A stretch of DNA of 64,000 nucleotides from Methanosarcina sp. MTP4 (lineage in GTDB: Archaea; Halobacteriota; Methanosarcinia; Methanosarcinales; Methanosarcinaceae). The translations under genes and the position numbers were made by a program. Positions within the stretch are counted from its first letter, which is position 1, and each line of letters begins with the position of its first letter. Shown one piece after another: positions 34,204 through 44,462 of the stretch. The notes under the pieces were generated by a model. The model ran no database searches. It saw nothing but the letters and a program-made list of their open reading frames with translations, and was not told the DNA's origin. The stretch covers positions 3,124,808 to 3,188,807 of the forward strand of contig NZ_CP009505.1 of assembly GCF_000970045.1 (NCBI RefSeq). Reading direction: 5' to 3'.

Positions 34204-34587
34204 TCACCTCTGGCAAAGTTCACCCCTAATTTCCTCAAGAGAGTGAAAGGTTGAAGAATATTCATTTGTTTTTGCCCGGGGAAGCAGTAAAATTGGCTGC
34301 TCCGAAAAAGCGTAGACCTTAATTTTACGGCCTTTACAGCTCCATTTTACCTTCCGGACCGTTATCAGGCCAGCTTCTTCCAGCGCGTCAAGGTTGTATT
34401 TAAGGGTGTTCAGGCGAAGATCGAGTTCTGCTGCAAGCTCGCTTGCAGACATCTGTTTTTCCCGGAGATGTTTGAGGATCTGCATTGAAAGGGGCCTTGA
34501 AAGAGCCCTTGCAAGCAGTGGAACATCCTCAGGCAGTGATAATACCTGCACTGGTATCAAATCTTCAGTTATTTCCAAATCTTTCAA
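34204..34587 (-). CDS. ArsR-type winged-helix transcription regulator
   Basis: 127 residues. A winged helix-turn-helix core spans about 24-95: LARALSRPLSMQILKHLREKQMSASELAAELDLRLNTLKYNLDALEEAGLITVRKV, with the recognition helix LRLNTLKYNLDAL. There are no metal-binding Cys at the usual ArsR positions. Cytoplasmic DNA-binding regulator; the target is not shown, but the divergent exchanger and the downstream S-layer gene are the closest candidates. Confidence 0.88.
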   Translation of the reverse strand: MKDLEITEDLIPVQVLSLPEDVPLLARALSRPLSMQILKHLREKQMSASELAAELDLRLNTLKYNLDALEEAGLITVRKVKWSCKGRKIKVYAFSEQPILLLPRAKTNEYSSTFHSLEEIRGELCQR

Positions 34588-34669
34588 CCTCCTTTCCAGT
34601 TTCCGGAAGCAAAAAACCCAAAAAAATTACAATTTTTTCATTGTATCTCAATTTTCATTGTATCTCAAT

Positions 34670-35563
34670 TTAAAACGTTAATTTGCTTTTCATTGTGATA
34701 CAGGTCCACAAGTCCCGACACCATGAAGTGAACGATCCTGTACTTTTGTCAGTGGACTTATCCGGTTCCTTTCCGGGAGCGACAGATGAAGAAAAATCAG
34801 AAACGGAAACATTTTCGAAAACAAGACTTCCCGGGTCAGATTCATCTACTCCGCAGATGATTTCCTCAAGTGTAAGCTCTCCAAATTTGTCCCCGATATT
34901 GAGAGTTCTGGCATTTGCATAGTCAATAAGCCAGATGCCGTTGATCCAAACGATTCTTTTTTCCGTACCCACGAATGCCTGCCTGACATGGACTTTCATG
35001 ACAACGATATCGTTTTCTCCCTGAACATTGTCAAGGGAAACAGTCCATGTCTTATTGTTCTCGGAATCAACTGAGATATTCTGGTAATCAACTGAGATAT
35101 TCTGGTCGGCAACATGTTGTCCGTCCCTGGTGAATTCGAGCCAGACCTTCCCACTATCAATATTATCAGTAATCTGCCTGGCTTCGAGAGCGTAGCCACG
35201 ACCAAGATCAAGTTTTTCACCTTTTTCAAGGGTGTACGTTTCGTTACTGTCAAGAACCAATTCGGCAAGCTTGTCAACGCGTGCGTTCCAGATATCATCG
35301 TTGTTGGCGAACAACGGAACATACTTCTCGCCAAATAAATCGATTACTGGATATTGTTCATTGGACCAGCTCCCGCATTCATAATTGGTGCCCACAACAT
35401 TACAAATGAGGGTTCTACTGCTAACAGTATCTTCTGAACTTACAGTATCTACCGCATTTACAGTGTCTGCTGCAATCACGGTGTCTGCCGCACTTACAGT
35501 GCCTGTTGCAATTGCAATTAAAAAAGTAAGAGCAGCCAGTGAAACGACTGTATATTTCTTCAT
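34670..35563 (-). CDS. Secreted protein with one S-layer duplication domain
   Basis: 297 residues; GGAGG lies nine bases before the ATG. Signal peptide 1-25, then four repeats of the type ADTVxxxDTV (residues 26-49) and a single Methanosarcina S-layer domain (about 50-245) with YPVIDLFGEKYVPLF, LDLGRGYALEARQI and WINGIWLIDYANARTL. The C-terminal 45 residues are low-complexity Lys/Thr/Ser-rich and then SWCRDLWTCIT. Unlike the tandem-domain protein at 1848 it has no membrane anchor, so it may bind to the S-layer lattice. Close to the envelope operon at 35879-38830 on the same strand. Confidence 0.87.
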   Translation of the reverse strand: MKKYTVVSLAALTFLIAIATGTVSAADTVIAADTVNAVDTVSSEDTVSSRTLICNVVGTNYECGSWSNEQYPVIDLFGEKYVPLFANNDDIWNARVDKLAELVLDSNETYTLEKGEKLDLGRGYALEARQITDNIDSGKVWLEFTRDGQHVADQNISVDYQNISVDSENNKTWTVSLDNVQGENDIVVMKVHVRQAFVGTEKRIVWINGIWLIDYANARTLNIGDKFGELTLEEIICGVDESDPGSLVFENVSVSDFSSSVAPGKEPDKSTDKSTGSFTSWCRDLWTCITMKSKLTF

Positions 35564-35878
35564 ATTCTTGTTTCCTCCTTATTCCTGCAAATAGCAGGAT
35601 GTTGAACATAGCCTCCGGATTAATCAGTCCGGGGCACTTTAATTTTTCAAAGTTTTTAATTTTACAAATTTTCATGAAAGTTTAGAGTGATATTCAAAAT
35701 CTGGCATAGCCTCCGCTAATATTTGACCAGTATCGATAAAAAACCTAGAAAATGATACAAAGTACCTCGCCAGGGTTCCGGATGTTTGCAATTATTGCCA
35801 GACTAATAAAATCTTGAAATGATCTCGCTTCGAAACTTGTTTCATTCAATCCATTTTATCACAAACTAAACCCCCTGA
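35564..35878. other. Intergenic, no gene seen
   Basis: Spacer between the S-layer-domain gene and the HEAT lipoprotein gene, both on the minus strand. The phrase ATAGCCTCCG occurs twice (about 35608 and 35706). Nothing else stands out. Confidence 0.35.
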
Positions 35879-37366
35879 TTAAAAAGAGGGAGAAGAGGGA
35901 GAAGAGGAAAAAGAGGAAGAAGAAGAGACATTCACCTCCCCATCGTCCTCGAATTTTCCAAGTGCTTCTTCCGCGGCAGTCCTGACGTTCCGATATTCAT
36001 CCATGTCCGTGCTGATCCGGCGCAGGCCTTCGACAGCTTCGGGCCCTCCAAGCTCCCCGAGAGCCCGGACCTCCGCCACCCGGACATCCCTTTCCCTTTC
36101 GGTTTCGAGCGCCATGAGAAGGGGACTAACAGCTCTTTCGTCCCCAAGTTTTCCAAGGCCCACAGCAGCACTTCGCCTGACCCTGTAGCTTTCATCCCCA
36201 AGCAGAGAAATCAGAGGATCAATCGCCCTGAGGTCTCCGATTTCTACAAGGGAACCCACAACTTTCTCTCTTACAAACCAGTCCTCGTCTTCAAGAAGGG
36301 GAATAAGGGAGTCAAAAGCCTCGGGACCTCCAATTTCACCCAGAGCTCTAACGGCAGCAACCTTGAGGTTCTGATTCTTATCCTGAAGGAGTTCTTCAAG
36401 GGGAGGTACTGCTTCCTTGCTTCCGATCCCTCCAAGAGAGCGAGCAGCAGCTTCCTGTACTTCGGTTTCACTGTCCTCAAGGGCATTGATCAGGGGCTGT
36501 TCTGCCGGGGCGGCTTCTTCAGGCTCAAGAAGGCCCAGGTAAAAAGCGGCTTCCCTTCTTACCTCGGGAGTCCTGTCATCCAGCATTTCAAGCAGGAAGG
36601 GAAGAGCAGCAGGGTCCCGGAGATTCCCAAGTGCTATTATGGCGTTGGTTCGGGTTGTGGGGTTCCTGCTGTCCAGCAGCGCAGTGAGCTTTCCAAAAAC
36701 CTGTTCACTTTCAAAGCGGCTAAGGGTGTAGGCTGCCGAAGTTCCGAGCTTTTCATCAGCTAACAGGTCAAGAAAAGGATCAATAGTCCTCGGATCTCCG
36801 ATTCCTTCAAGGGAATGCATAGCTTCACGGCGTACATCGTCATTATCACTATCCAGAATTTCGGCAAGAGGTTCGACAGCCCTGGGATCACCCAGTCGCC
36901 CAAGCGCAACCACAGTATAGAGAACCACCTTTTCGTCTTCATCCTCCAGGAGCCCGATTAGAGGCTCAACGGCTTTTGTGTCTCCAATCAAACCAAGCGA
37001 ATAAGATGCATTCTTACGGACCTCCGGAGAAGGATCGTCGAGAATCTCCAGAAGAGGGGGCGCAGCTTTTTGAGCCCTTATTTCCCCGAGAGCATGAGCA
37101 GCAAGGCTTCGCACCTGGGGATCATCGTCTTTTAATGCTTTAATTAGTGAATCCACTGCGGGTTCCCCGATATCGACAAGTCCGTCAACTGAGGCATAAC
37201 TGATACTCGGGTCCTCATCCCCAAGCCCCCGGACCAGTTTCTCCACCCTGGCCTCAAGAGGGTCCTGGCCAAGGCAACCGGCACAGGTCCCTGCAAGCAA
37301 AATCAAGAGAAGCAAAAGTTTTGCATGCCCACAACTGAGAAGTTCACATCGCTTAATCATACGCAT
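35879..37366 (-). CDS. HEAT-repeat lipoprotein-like surface protein
   Basis: 495 residues from ATG 37366, six bases after a GGAGG; the GTG one codon earlier is too close. The signal sequence KLLLLLILLAGTCAGCLGQ ends in a Cys that could be lipid-modified, although the lipobox is not perfect. The mature part is about thirteen HEAT repeats of roughly 31 residues, each with the PBS-lyase-type pattern DxxxxVRxxAxxALGxIGDxRAVxPLxxLL. It should form a curved protein-binding solenoid on the outer face of the membrane. The last 18 residues are almost all Ser, encoded by a purine/pyrimidine simple repeat. The gene overlaps the secreted-protein gene upstream. Confidence 0.9.
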   Translation of the reverse strand: MRMIKRCELLSCGHAKLLLLLILLAGTCAGCLGQDPLEARVEKLVRGLGDEDPSISYASVDGLVDIGEPAVDSLIKALKDDDPQVRSLAAHALGEIRAQKAAPPLLEILDDPSPEVRKNASYSLGLIGDTKAVEPLIGLLEDEDEKVVLYTVVALGRLGDPRAVEPLAEILDSDNDDVRREAMHSLEGIGDPRTIDPFLDLLADEKLGTSAAYTLSRFESEQVFGKLTALLDSRNPTTRTNAIIALGNLRDPAALPFLLEMLDDRTPEVRREAAFYLGLLEPEEAAPAEQPLINALEDSETEVQEAAARSLGGIGSKEAVPPLEELLQDKNQNLKVAAVRALGEIGGPEAFDSLIPLLEDEDWFVREKVVGSLVEIGDLRAIDPLISLLGDESYRVRRSAAVGLGKLGDERAVSPLLMALETERERDVRVAEVRALGELGGPEAVEGLRRISTDMDEYRNVRTAAEEALGKFEDDGEVNVSSSSSFSSSPSSPSF

Positions 37367-38213
37367 CACCTGCCTCCTCTCCCGGAGGGAGCAGCAATTC
37401 GGCAGAAACTACCTGGTCCTGCCACGTGGAAGTTACATTAATCCTGAAGCGGTCCTCACTTCCTCCGATTACAACATTCTGGACAGGCATATATGATTCT
37501 CCGAAGGGTTTTCCATGGGCGATTTCCACAATTGCATAGGGATAGTCCGGCCAGGTCCACAGAGCACTCTTATCATTTCCTCTCACATCGTAGGTCCTTG
37601 AAGATGTAAAGACCGTCTTCCCGGTAAGTTCGTTTATCACGGTCAGGTTTGTGGACACATCCCGCGCGGAGCTTAGCCCGTGGTTGATAAGGTAGCCGTA
37701 TATCCCGTAAACATCAGAGCTTCCCATACGCTCCTTTTCATACTCCAGTTCCAGAAGGAGCTCAGGGGGAGGGACCTCCACAACCAGCGAGGCCTTATCG
37801 AGCAGCCTGGAATCCTCAGAAACCTTAACCTCGACTTCATATTCTCCCGGAAGCTTATAGCCAAGCATTACACTGACCGTATTATTTCCGGGGAGAAGTT
37901 TAACGGGCTTCTGAAGCGAGACAAGCTCGGCACTCCACAGAGACTCCGATTCATTGGAAATGATCAGCCTTGAGGTCGAATAGCTTTCCCCGTTCTCATC
38001 CACAAAAGCATTTTCTACCTCGAGCCATACGTCCACGGGTTCTGAGCCGTTGTTCAGAAGCACAATGTCCAGCTGTCCCCGGCTTCCGACTCCAACAGGA
38101 GGAGCATTCATATCCACGATATGCACATCAGCCCCTGTTCCGTAATACCAGAAGAGCCCCAGTGCCAGTATAAGGATGGCAAATAGAAGCGTAACTATAA
38201 CATTTTTCTTCAT
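37353..38213 (-). CDS. Membrane-anchored extracytoplasmic protein with CARDB-like domains
   Basis: 286 residues. One N-terminal helix (NVIVTLLFAILILALGLFWYY) anchors a beta-rich outer part. Residues about 50-150 and 155-280 look like two Ig/CARDB-like modules (QLDIVLLNNGSEPVDVWLEVEN, then YGYLINHGLSSARDVSTNLTVIN). No enzymatic motif. It starts within the last codon of the regulator gene (ATGA overlap) and its end overlaps the HEAT lipoprotein, so the three form one tightly coupled unit. A role in sensing or binding at the cell surface is inference. Confidence 0.82.
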   Translation of the reverse strand: MKKNVIVTLLFAILILALGLFWYYGTGADVHIVDMNAPPVGVGSRGQLDIVLLNNGSEPVDVWLEVENAFVDENGESYSTSRLIISNESESLWSAELVSLQKPVKLLPGNNTVSVMLGYKLPGEYEVEVKVSEDSRLLDKASLVVEVPPPELLLELEYEKERMGSSDVYGIYGYLINHGLSSARDVSTNLTVINELTGKTVFTSSRTYDVRGNDKSALWTWPDYPYAIVEIAHGKPFGESYMPVQNVVIGGSEDRFRINVTSTWQDQVVSAELLLPPGEEAGDAYD

Positions 38214-38830
38214 TTCAGCTCCCCCTTCGTCCCTGCACCGGCCTTAAGTTCATCAGCTAGCGAAATGCAGTTGGTAAGCCCATATTTTTTCTTGTCTATT
38301 ATGCCCCTCCGTTCCAGGTTCATGAGCACGCGGGAAACCTTGGCCTTGGAAAAATCAAGGGAATTGACCAGTTCGTTCTGGAGAATCCTTCCCCCTCTTT
38401 GCACAATAAGTTCAACGGCTTTCCTTTCGTCTCCTTCAAGGGCCCGTAAAAGAACGTCTGTAGGGTCAACTTTATCCAAAGCAGGCCGGAGTTCCTCAGG
38501 GGAATTTTCAGGAGAATTATCAGGGGAAACTTCAAAATTCCCCATTGGAACTGCCTCTGCTGCAAGATTGACTGCCGTTCCCTGCCCCGCAGGCTCCGGC
38601 AAAAGAGAAACAGACCCGGAAAGACCCAGATAATGCAGAACCTGAGCCAGAGCCAGACCCCCTAAAAACCCGGAAAAAAGGAGAATATACGCTTCTTTTA
38701 CGGTATACACATACGGGATATCCACAACCTTGAATGTGTCTCCTTCAAGCTGGATCACCACCGGAGAATCTTCAAGCAGAAGATTGACGGCAACAGTGCT
38801 CGAAAGAAGAAGGATACCCACAGCCAGCAC
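38210..38830 (-). CDS. Membrane-anchored winged-helix regulator (two N-terminal membrane helices)
   Basis: 206 residues from GTG 38830, with AAGGA eight bases upstream. Helices at about 1-19 and 47-70 flank a 27-residue outside loop (EDSPVVIQLEGDTFKVVDIPY). After a linker rich in Pro, Asn and Ser (80-120), a winged helix domain fills 125-195: DERKAVELIVQRGGRILQNELVNSLDFSKAKVSRVLMNLERRGII. Such proteins could read an outside signal and bind DNA directly at the membrane. It is first in the operon with the secreted protein and the HEAT lipoprotein. Confidence 0.86.
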   Translation of the reverse strand: MLAVGILLLSSTVAVNLLLEDSPVVIQLEGDTFKVVDIPYVYTVKEAYILLFSGFLGGLALAQVLHYLGLSGSVSLLPEPAGQGTAVNLAAEAVPMGNFEVSPDNSPENSPEELRPALDKVDPTDVLLRALEGDERKAVELIVQRGGRILQNELVNSLDFSKAKVSRVLMNLERRGIIDKKKYGLTNCISLADELKAGAGTKGELK

Positions 38831-39132
38831 GAATCTTTTCCTTTCCTGGGTCGTACAATCACCTCATTTTCTACCCTCTGTATGTACGAAACAATTGTTA
38901 TAATTTTACTGTGACCAGAGGCTAAAACGTCTCAGAATTCCGAGACCACCGGCAAATGATGACGAAAACTTCCCCGGACCATCATATTTGAAAATTGGAG
39001 TATCTGAAGGAGACGAATGGAAAATATTCCGGAAACAGTGAATCGGTCGCCCTACGTTCCGTCATCGATGCTTTTGAGAAAAGAAAAAAGAGAAAAGAGA
39101 CACATTTTTCAATTTGCTTTCAAGGTAGCGGC
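38831..39132. other. Intergenic upstream of the envelope operon, no gene seen
   Basis: AT-rich near 38880-38915 where the operon promoter should lie (TTATAATTTTAC on the plus strand, 38898-38909). Two overlapping small frames at 38995-39208 run into the hairpin repeat and are not accepted. Confidence 0.35.
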
Positions 39133-39175
39133 GCTCTCACCGGTCAGCTTGCTGACCGGCCTTTTCCACAAAGTA
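39133..39175 (+). repeat. Hairpin element CGGTCAGCTTGCTGACCG
   Basis: Perfect 8-base stem around TT, preceded by GCGCTCTCAC and followed by GCCTTTTCCACAAA. The same block is found in reverse at 53035-53085. Confidence 0.85.
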
Positions 39176-39198
39176 TATTGGAATAACCAAAAAAGTGT

Positions 39199-39283
39199 AT
39201 CCAGATGACTGAAAAGTACATCAAGATGACTGAAAAGTGCATACAGATGACTGAAAAGTACATACAGATGACTGAAAAATATA
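39199..39283. repeat. 20-base tandem repeat AGATGACTGAAAAGTACAT, four to five copies
   Basis: Four clear copies with one-base changes, in a non-coding spacer between the hairpin element and the next repeat block. Confidence 0.9.
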
Positions 39284-39369
39284 ATTGAATAACTTAAAAA
39301 CGGTAGGGTGTAAATAAAACAGGAAGAAATACAGTTTGAAAATTGCTCAATTCTTCATATCTCTTTTTT

Positions 39370-39640
39370 ATTTCTTTTTGGGGAGGCGCCGCCAGGCAAG
39401 CTGGCGGGAATTCCTACATATCCAGGGCATAAAAACGGTTTACAGGATCAATGGAAGTGCTTCTCAAGCAGGCTGGCGGGCAACTTCTATATTATCAAAA
39501 CTGAAAAACGGTTTGAGGGGTCAACGGAAGTGCTTCTCAAGCAGGCTGGCGGAAAACTCCTGTATCGCCCGGAATGAAAAACGGTTTGTGGGGTTAAATG
39601 AAAGCATTCTCGGGCAGGCTGGTGAAAGTATTCCAACATC
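39370..39640 (+). repeat. Block of about 80-base repeats derived from the GCCAGGCAAGCTGGCGG hairpin element
   Basis: The first unit carries the complete palindrome CCGCCAGGCAAGCTGGCGG (about 39389-39407). Three more units keep AAAACGGTTT, GGAAGTGCTTCTCAAGCAG and GCTGGCGG but have lost the left arm. The parent is the same as the elements at 21350, 26540 and 28310. It ends at the 3' end of the acetyl-CoA synthetase gene. Confidence 0.85.
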
Positions 39641-39653
39641 GTTTAGACTGAAA

Positions 39654-40403
39654 TCAGTCCGTTTTCAGAACAAGCCGCATGTCCACAGCCAGAGCGCCCT
39701 TTCCTTTATCTAAAACTATCATAGGGTTGATTTCGAACTCCTCGATCTCCGGGAAGTCGCAGACCAGCCGGGAAATTCTGAGGATGGAATCTACCAGGGC
39801 ATCGATATCGCTGGGTTTCGCCCCGCGGACTCCTGCAAGCAGCGGATAGGTCTTGATGCCGGTTATCAGGTCCCGGGCTTCGGGCTCGGAAAGGGGGGCA
39901 ATGGCAAACCTGACGTCTTTCAGGATCTCAACGTAAATCCCGCCGAGCCCGAACATGAGCATGGGCCCGAAGGTCGGGTCGCGGACCATGCCGATGATCA
40001 CTTCCCTGCCCTCTGAGAGCATCTGCTGGAGCTGGACTCCTTCGAGGACGGCATAGGGCTTTTCTTTCGGGATTTTTTCCATCATGTCCTCATAGGCGGC
40101 TTTCACTTCCCCGGCGTTTTCCAGGGAGAGCCTGATCCCTCCGACGTCGGACTTGTGGGAGATCTGGGGAGACACGATTTTCATAACAAGAGGATAGCCG
40201 ATATTTTCAGCTTCCCGAATTGTATCTTCCAGGGTCTCCGTGAATGCGCTGCCAATTGTCGGGACACCATAGGCTTTCAGGATCTCCAGGGACTCGAGGC
40301 CCAGAATATACTGTCCCTTCACCCTGGCGGCTTCGAGGATACCTGCAACGGTTTCCCTGTCAACATCTAATTCGGGAAAGGGGGAATTTTGCTCCATGAT
40401 CAT
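39654..40403 (-). CDS. ADP-forming acetyl-CoA synthetase, beta (ATP-grasp) subunit
   Basis: 249 residues. The ATP-grasp subunit of the NDP-forming acyl-CoA synthetase: [45 protein letters not shown] (nucleotide- and CoA-phosphate region), [35 protein letters not shown] and [11 protein letters not shown], all usual for the beta chain. It would convert acetyl-CoA, ADP and phosphate to acetate, ATP and CoA together with an alpha chain. No alpha chain is in this window, so the partner is encoded elsewhere. It is downstream of ackA-pta on the same strand, giving two acetate-acetyl-CoA systems side by side. Confidence 0.92.
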   Translation of the reverse strand: MIMEQNSPFPELDVDRETVAGILEAARVKGQYILGLESLEILKAYGVPTIGSAFTETLEDTIREAENIGYPLVMKIVSPQISHKSDVGGIRLSLENAGEVKAAYEDMMEKIPKEKPYAVLEGVQLQQMLSEGREVIIGMVRDPTFGPMLMFGLGGIYVEILKDVRFAIAPLSEPEARDLITGIKTYPLLAGVRGAKPSDIDALVDSILRISRLVCDFPEIEEFEINPMIVLDKGKGALAVDMRLVLKTD

Positions 40404-40592
40404 GTCTAATCGTGAGATAGTGTTTTCCTGAGATAGCGTTTTTTTGATAAAGGGTTGTCTTTGATCAATATAAATAGCTCGGTTTTGATCCTGGTTTAAA
40501 GAGTTGTCAAGTTAAATGGTGTGAAAGAACGGAGGAAGGATCGAAACGAAATTCAGAAACAGACCATTACGGGTCCGGAACACAGGCTTCGG

Positions 40593-40850
40593 AAACAGAG
40601 AACAGAAAATAGAACAGAAAATAGAACAGAAAATAGAACAGAAAATAGAACAGAAAATAGAACAGAAAATAGAACAGAAAATAGAACAGAAAATAGAACA
40701 GAAAATAGAACAGAAAATAGAACAGAAAATAGAACAGAAAACAGAACAGAAAACAGAACAGAGAACAGAATAGAAAACAGAATAGAAAACAGAATAGAAA
40801 ACAGAATAGAAAACAGAATAGAAAACAGAACAGAAAACACTCCGCTGAAA
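40593..40850. repeat. 12-base tandem repeat AGAACAGAAAAT, about 20 copies
   Basis: A near-perfect 12-base period; right-hand copies vary (AGAATAGAAAAC). Because 12 is a multiple of three, frames stay open: it would code (ENRT)n on the plus and (FSVL)n-like repeats on the minus strand. It lies 60 bases after the ackA stop codon, so I treat it as 3'-flanking non-coding DNA. Confidence 0.96.
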
Positions 40851-40912
40851 CCTGGAAAAAAGATAGGAAAAAGGCAAAGGAGAAAACTCCTTTACCATTC
40901 CAAGTTTACAAT

Positions 40913-42139
40913 TCAGACAGATATTGAAGCGCCTAATTTTTCATCGATGGCGACCAGTTCTTTGGTTTCCCTTGCGATAGCAAGTTCTTCGTTGGTCGGG
41001 ATGACAAGGACCCTTACGGAGGCTTCAGGTGTGCTGATGTCGATTTCTTCGCCTCTGATCTTGTTCTTCTCATCATCGATGCTGATTCCAAGACCTTCAA
41101 GATCGGAGAGGATTCTCTTCCTGATGCTTGCGCTGTTTTCTCCGATACCTGCGGTGAAGACCACTGCATCAGCACCGTTAAGTACGGCTGAGTACTCTCC
41201 GATGAACTTCTTGACCTTGTAGGCAAAGATTTCCAGGGAGAGTTCGGCTCTCTTGTTTCCTTTGGAAGCAGCTTCATCCAGGTCCCTGAAGTCGTTGCTC
41301 AGGCCGGAAACACCAAGGACACCCGATTTCTTGTTCATCATGGTGTCGATTTCCCTGGTAGTCATGCCTTCCTTTTCCATGAGGAAGGGAACGACTGCCG
41401 GGTCGATGGAACCGCACCTTGTACCCATTGCCAGGCCTTCGAGAGGAGTGAAGCCCATGCTGGTCTCAACAGACACGCCGCCGTTTACTGCGGTGATGCT
41501 TGAACCGTTTCCGAGATGGCAGGTAATGATCTTTACTTCAGACTCGGGTTTGCCAAGCATGGCAGCGGCTCTCATGGCCACGTACTTGTGAGACGTGCCG
41601 TGGAAACCGTACTTCCTGACCGCATAATTCTCATAGAATTCGTAGGGCAGGGCATACATGTAAGCATAGGCAGGCATTGTCTGGTGGAATGCGGTGTCGA
41701 AGACAGCAACCATGGGGGTACCGGGCATGATATCTTCACAGGCTGTGATTCCCATCATGTTTGGTGGGTTGTGGAGAGGTGCCAGTTCGAAACAGTCCTT
41801 TATAGCCTGCTTGACATCCTCATTGATCACAGCCGAGGAGGTGAAGTTCTCGCCGCCGTGCACGACCCTGTGCCCTACGGCACTGATTTCGGACATGCTG
41901 GAGATGACACCTAATTCAGCGTCGGTGAGGGCCTTGATAACTTCCTCAAGGGCGACCTTGTGGTCAGGAAGGTCAGTCTGCACCTCGTATTTCTTCCCAT
42001 CAGACCTCTTCTGGGTCAGGAACGAGTTGTCGATGCCGATCCTCTCGCAGAGACCAACTGCAAGAGCGGATTCATCCGTCATATCAATTAACTGATATTT
42101 TAGGGATGAACTCCCTGCGTTTATTACCAGTATTTTCAT
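40913..42139 (-). CDS. ackA: Acetate kinase
   Basis: 408 residues, exactly the length of the well-studied Methanosarcina thermophila enzyme. Makes acetyl phosphate from acetate and ATP as the first step of aceticlastic methanogenesis. Seen: [11 protein letters not shown] at the start (phosphate 1 motif), [51 protein letters not shown], with the catalytic Arg and His residues in these motifs. Forms an operon with pta 115 bases upstream. ATG 42139 has a GGGG purine tract upstream. Confidence 0.98.
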   Translation of the reverse strand: MKILVINAGSSSLKYQLIDMTDESALAVGLCERIGIDNSFLTQKRSDGKKYEVQTDLPDHKVALEEVIKALTDAELGVISSMSEISAVGHRVVHGGENFTSSAVINEDVKQAIKDCFELAPLHNPPNMMGITACEDIMPGTPMVAVFDTAFHQTMPAYAYMYALPYEFYENYAVRKYGFHGTSHKYVAMRAAAMLGKPESEVKIITCHLGNGSSITAVNGGVSVETSMGFTPLEGLAMGTRCGSIDPAVVPFLMEKEGMTTREIDTMMNKKSGVLGVSGLSNDFRDLDEAASKGNKRAELSLEIFAYKVKKFIGEYSAVLNGADAVVFTAGIGENSASIRKRILSDLEGLGISIDDEKNKIRGEEIDISTPEASVRVLVIPTNEELAIARETKELVAIDEKLGASISV

Positions 42140-42253
42140 CTTAAAACCCCAAGTTCAATCCATTTGTTTCCAGTTTAATCAACTGGGCTCCGGTCACATC
42201 TTCAGTTTCCGGGTAGATTATACTATGTATGGTTTTTGATAAAACAATTGCGA

Positions 42254-43255
<1,002 letters not shown>

Positions 43256-43299
43256 TCAACCAACCTCCTATATATTTAGAGTAATTTAAATTACCTGAG

Positions 43300-43350
43300 T
43301 TTTGGTATATAAAATTACGTAAAATGCATAGAGAGATATATAAAAATAAT
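43300..43350 (-). promoter_or_regulatory. pta-ackA promoter region
   Basis: On the minus strand TTTATATATCTC (about 43336-43347) and ATTTTATATACC (about 43304-43315) are two TATA candidates. Either leaves a leader of roughly 25-70 bases that carries GGAGG before the TTG start. Confidence 0.5.
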
Positions 43351-43522
43351 AAATATATATTTCTGGATGGCGACATGGGGGTATATATACCACTACCAGG
43401 CGTTTTTCCTTAAAATACATGAAGATTTACAGTTACTTTTACTGAAAAGACACGGGAGTTTAAAAAGATTATTACTGAAAATATATGATAAATTAATATA
43501 AAAGAATTCCGAAATGATATCG

Positions 43523-44089
43523 ATGAAAATTTTAGGCATTTCAGGAAGTCCTCGAAAGGGACAGAACTGTGAAAAAATGATTGGAACCGTCCTAAAGCTT
43601 GCAGAAGAAAGGGGCTTTGAAACCGATAGCGTTTTTCTCTCTAGCTCAAAGATTGCCCCCTGCACGGCTTGCGGGGCCTGCCGGGAAAAAGACTGCTGCG
43701 TGATCGAAGATGATATGGAAAATGTTTATGAAAAAATGAGAGAAGCTGACGGCATAATCGTTGCCGCTCCCGTGTATATGGGAAATTACCCTGCCCAACT
43801 CAAAGCCCTTTTTGACCGCAGCGTACTTCTCCGGCGCAAAAACTTTGCCCTCAAAAACAAAGTAGGGGCTGCCCTTTCCGTAGGAGGGTCAAGAAACGGC
43901 GGACAGGAAAAAACAATACAGTCCATCCATGACTGGATGCATATCCACGGGATGATCATTGTAGGAGACGACGCCCACTTCGGAGGCATTGCCTGGAACC
44001 CCGTCGAAGAAGACACAGTGGGAATGCAGACGGTCCGGAATACCGCAGCAAAGCTCTGCGATGTCCTTGAAATTATAGAGAAGAAATGA
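43523..44089 (+). CDS. isf: Iron-sulfur flavoprotein Isf
   Basis: 188 residues from ATG 43523; an ATG three codons earlier (43514) is possible. A flavodoxin-like FMN fold (ILGISGSPRKGQNCE, then AAPVYMGNYPAQLKALFDRS, then GGSRNGGQE) is joined to a compact cluster motif C-x2-C-x2-C-x5-C at residues 47, 50, 53 and 59. As far as I recall these are the same positions as in M. thermophila Isf. In that organism Isf takes electrons from ferredoxin and may serve in oxidative-stress defence and electron transfer during acetate growth. It diverges from the pta-ackA operon, which supports the link with acetate metabolism. Confidence 0.93.
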   Translation: MKILGISGSPRKGQNCEKMIGTVLKLAEERGFETDSVFLSSSKIAPCTACGACREKDCCVIEDDMENVYEKMREADGIIVAAPVYMGNYPAQLKALFDRSVLLRRKNFALKNKVGAALSVGGSRNGGQEKTIQSIHDWMHIHGMIIVGDDAHFGGIAWNPVEEDTVGMQTVRNTAAKLCDVLEIIEKK

Positions 44090-44111
44090 ATCTAATGACA
44101 ATCAATACTAA

Positions 44112-44195
<84 letters not shown>

Positions 44196-44462
44196 AGAGA
44201 TAAAAGTCCGCGGAAAATAAAAATACAAAAGGAATAAATATAAAAGAAGAGAGGGGGATAGCATCAAGAAGATAGAGATGTTGAAACAAAACATCAAATT
44301 AAATTAAAAAAGGATAGGTTTAAATAAATAGGGAAAATCCTTTCATCTTAAGAAGGTATTTAAGGCAGAATTAAGCCCTGGAAACCCTGATATTATTTTT
44401 CCTGAAAAACGAGCTTACCGAGAAAAGAGCGAAGCATAAAAGTCCTAAAGAGGCGCACGTAT

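Noticed and set aside
40521-41222. 233-codon plus-strand gene across the 12-base repeat
   Set aside because: It consists of repeat translation plus antisense of ackA.
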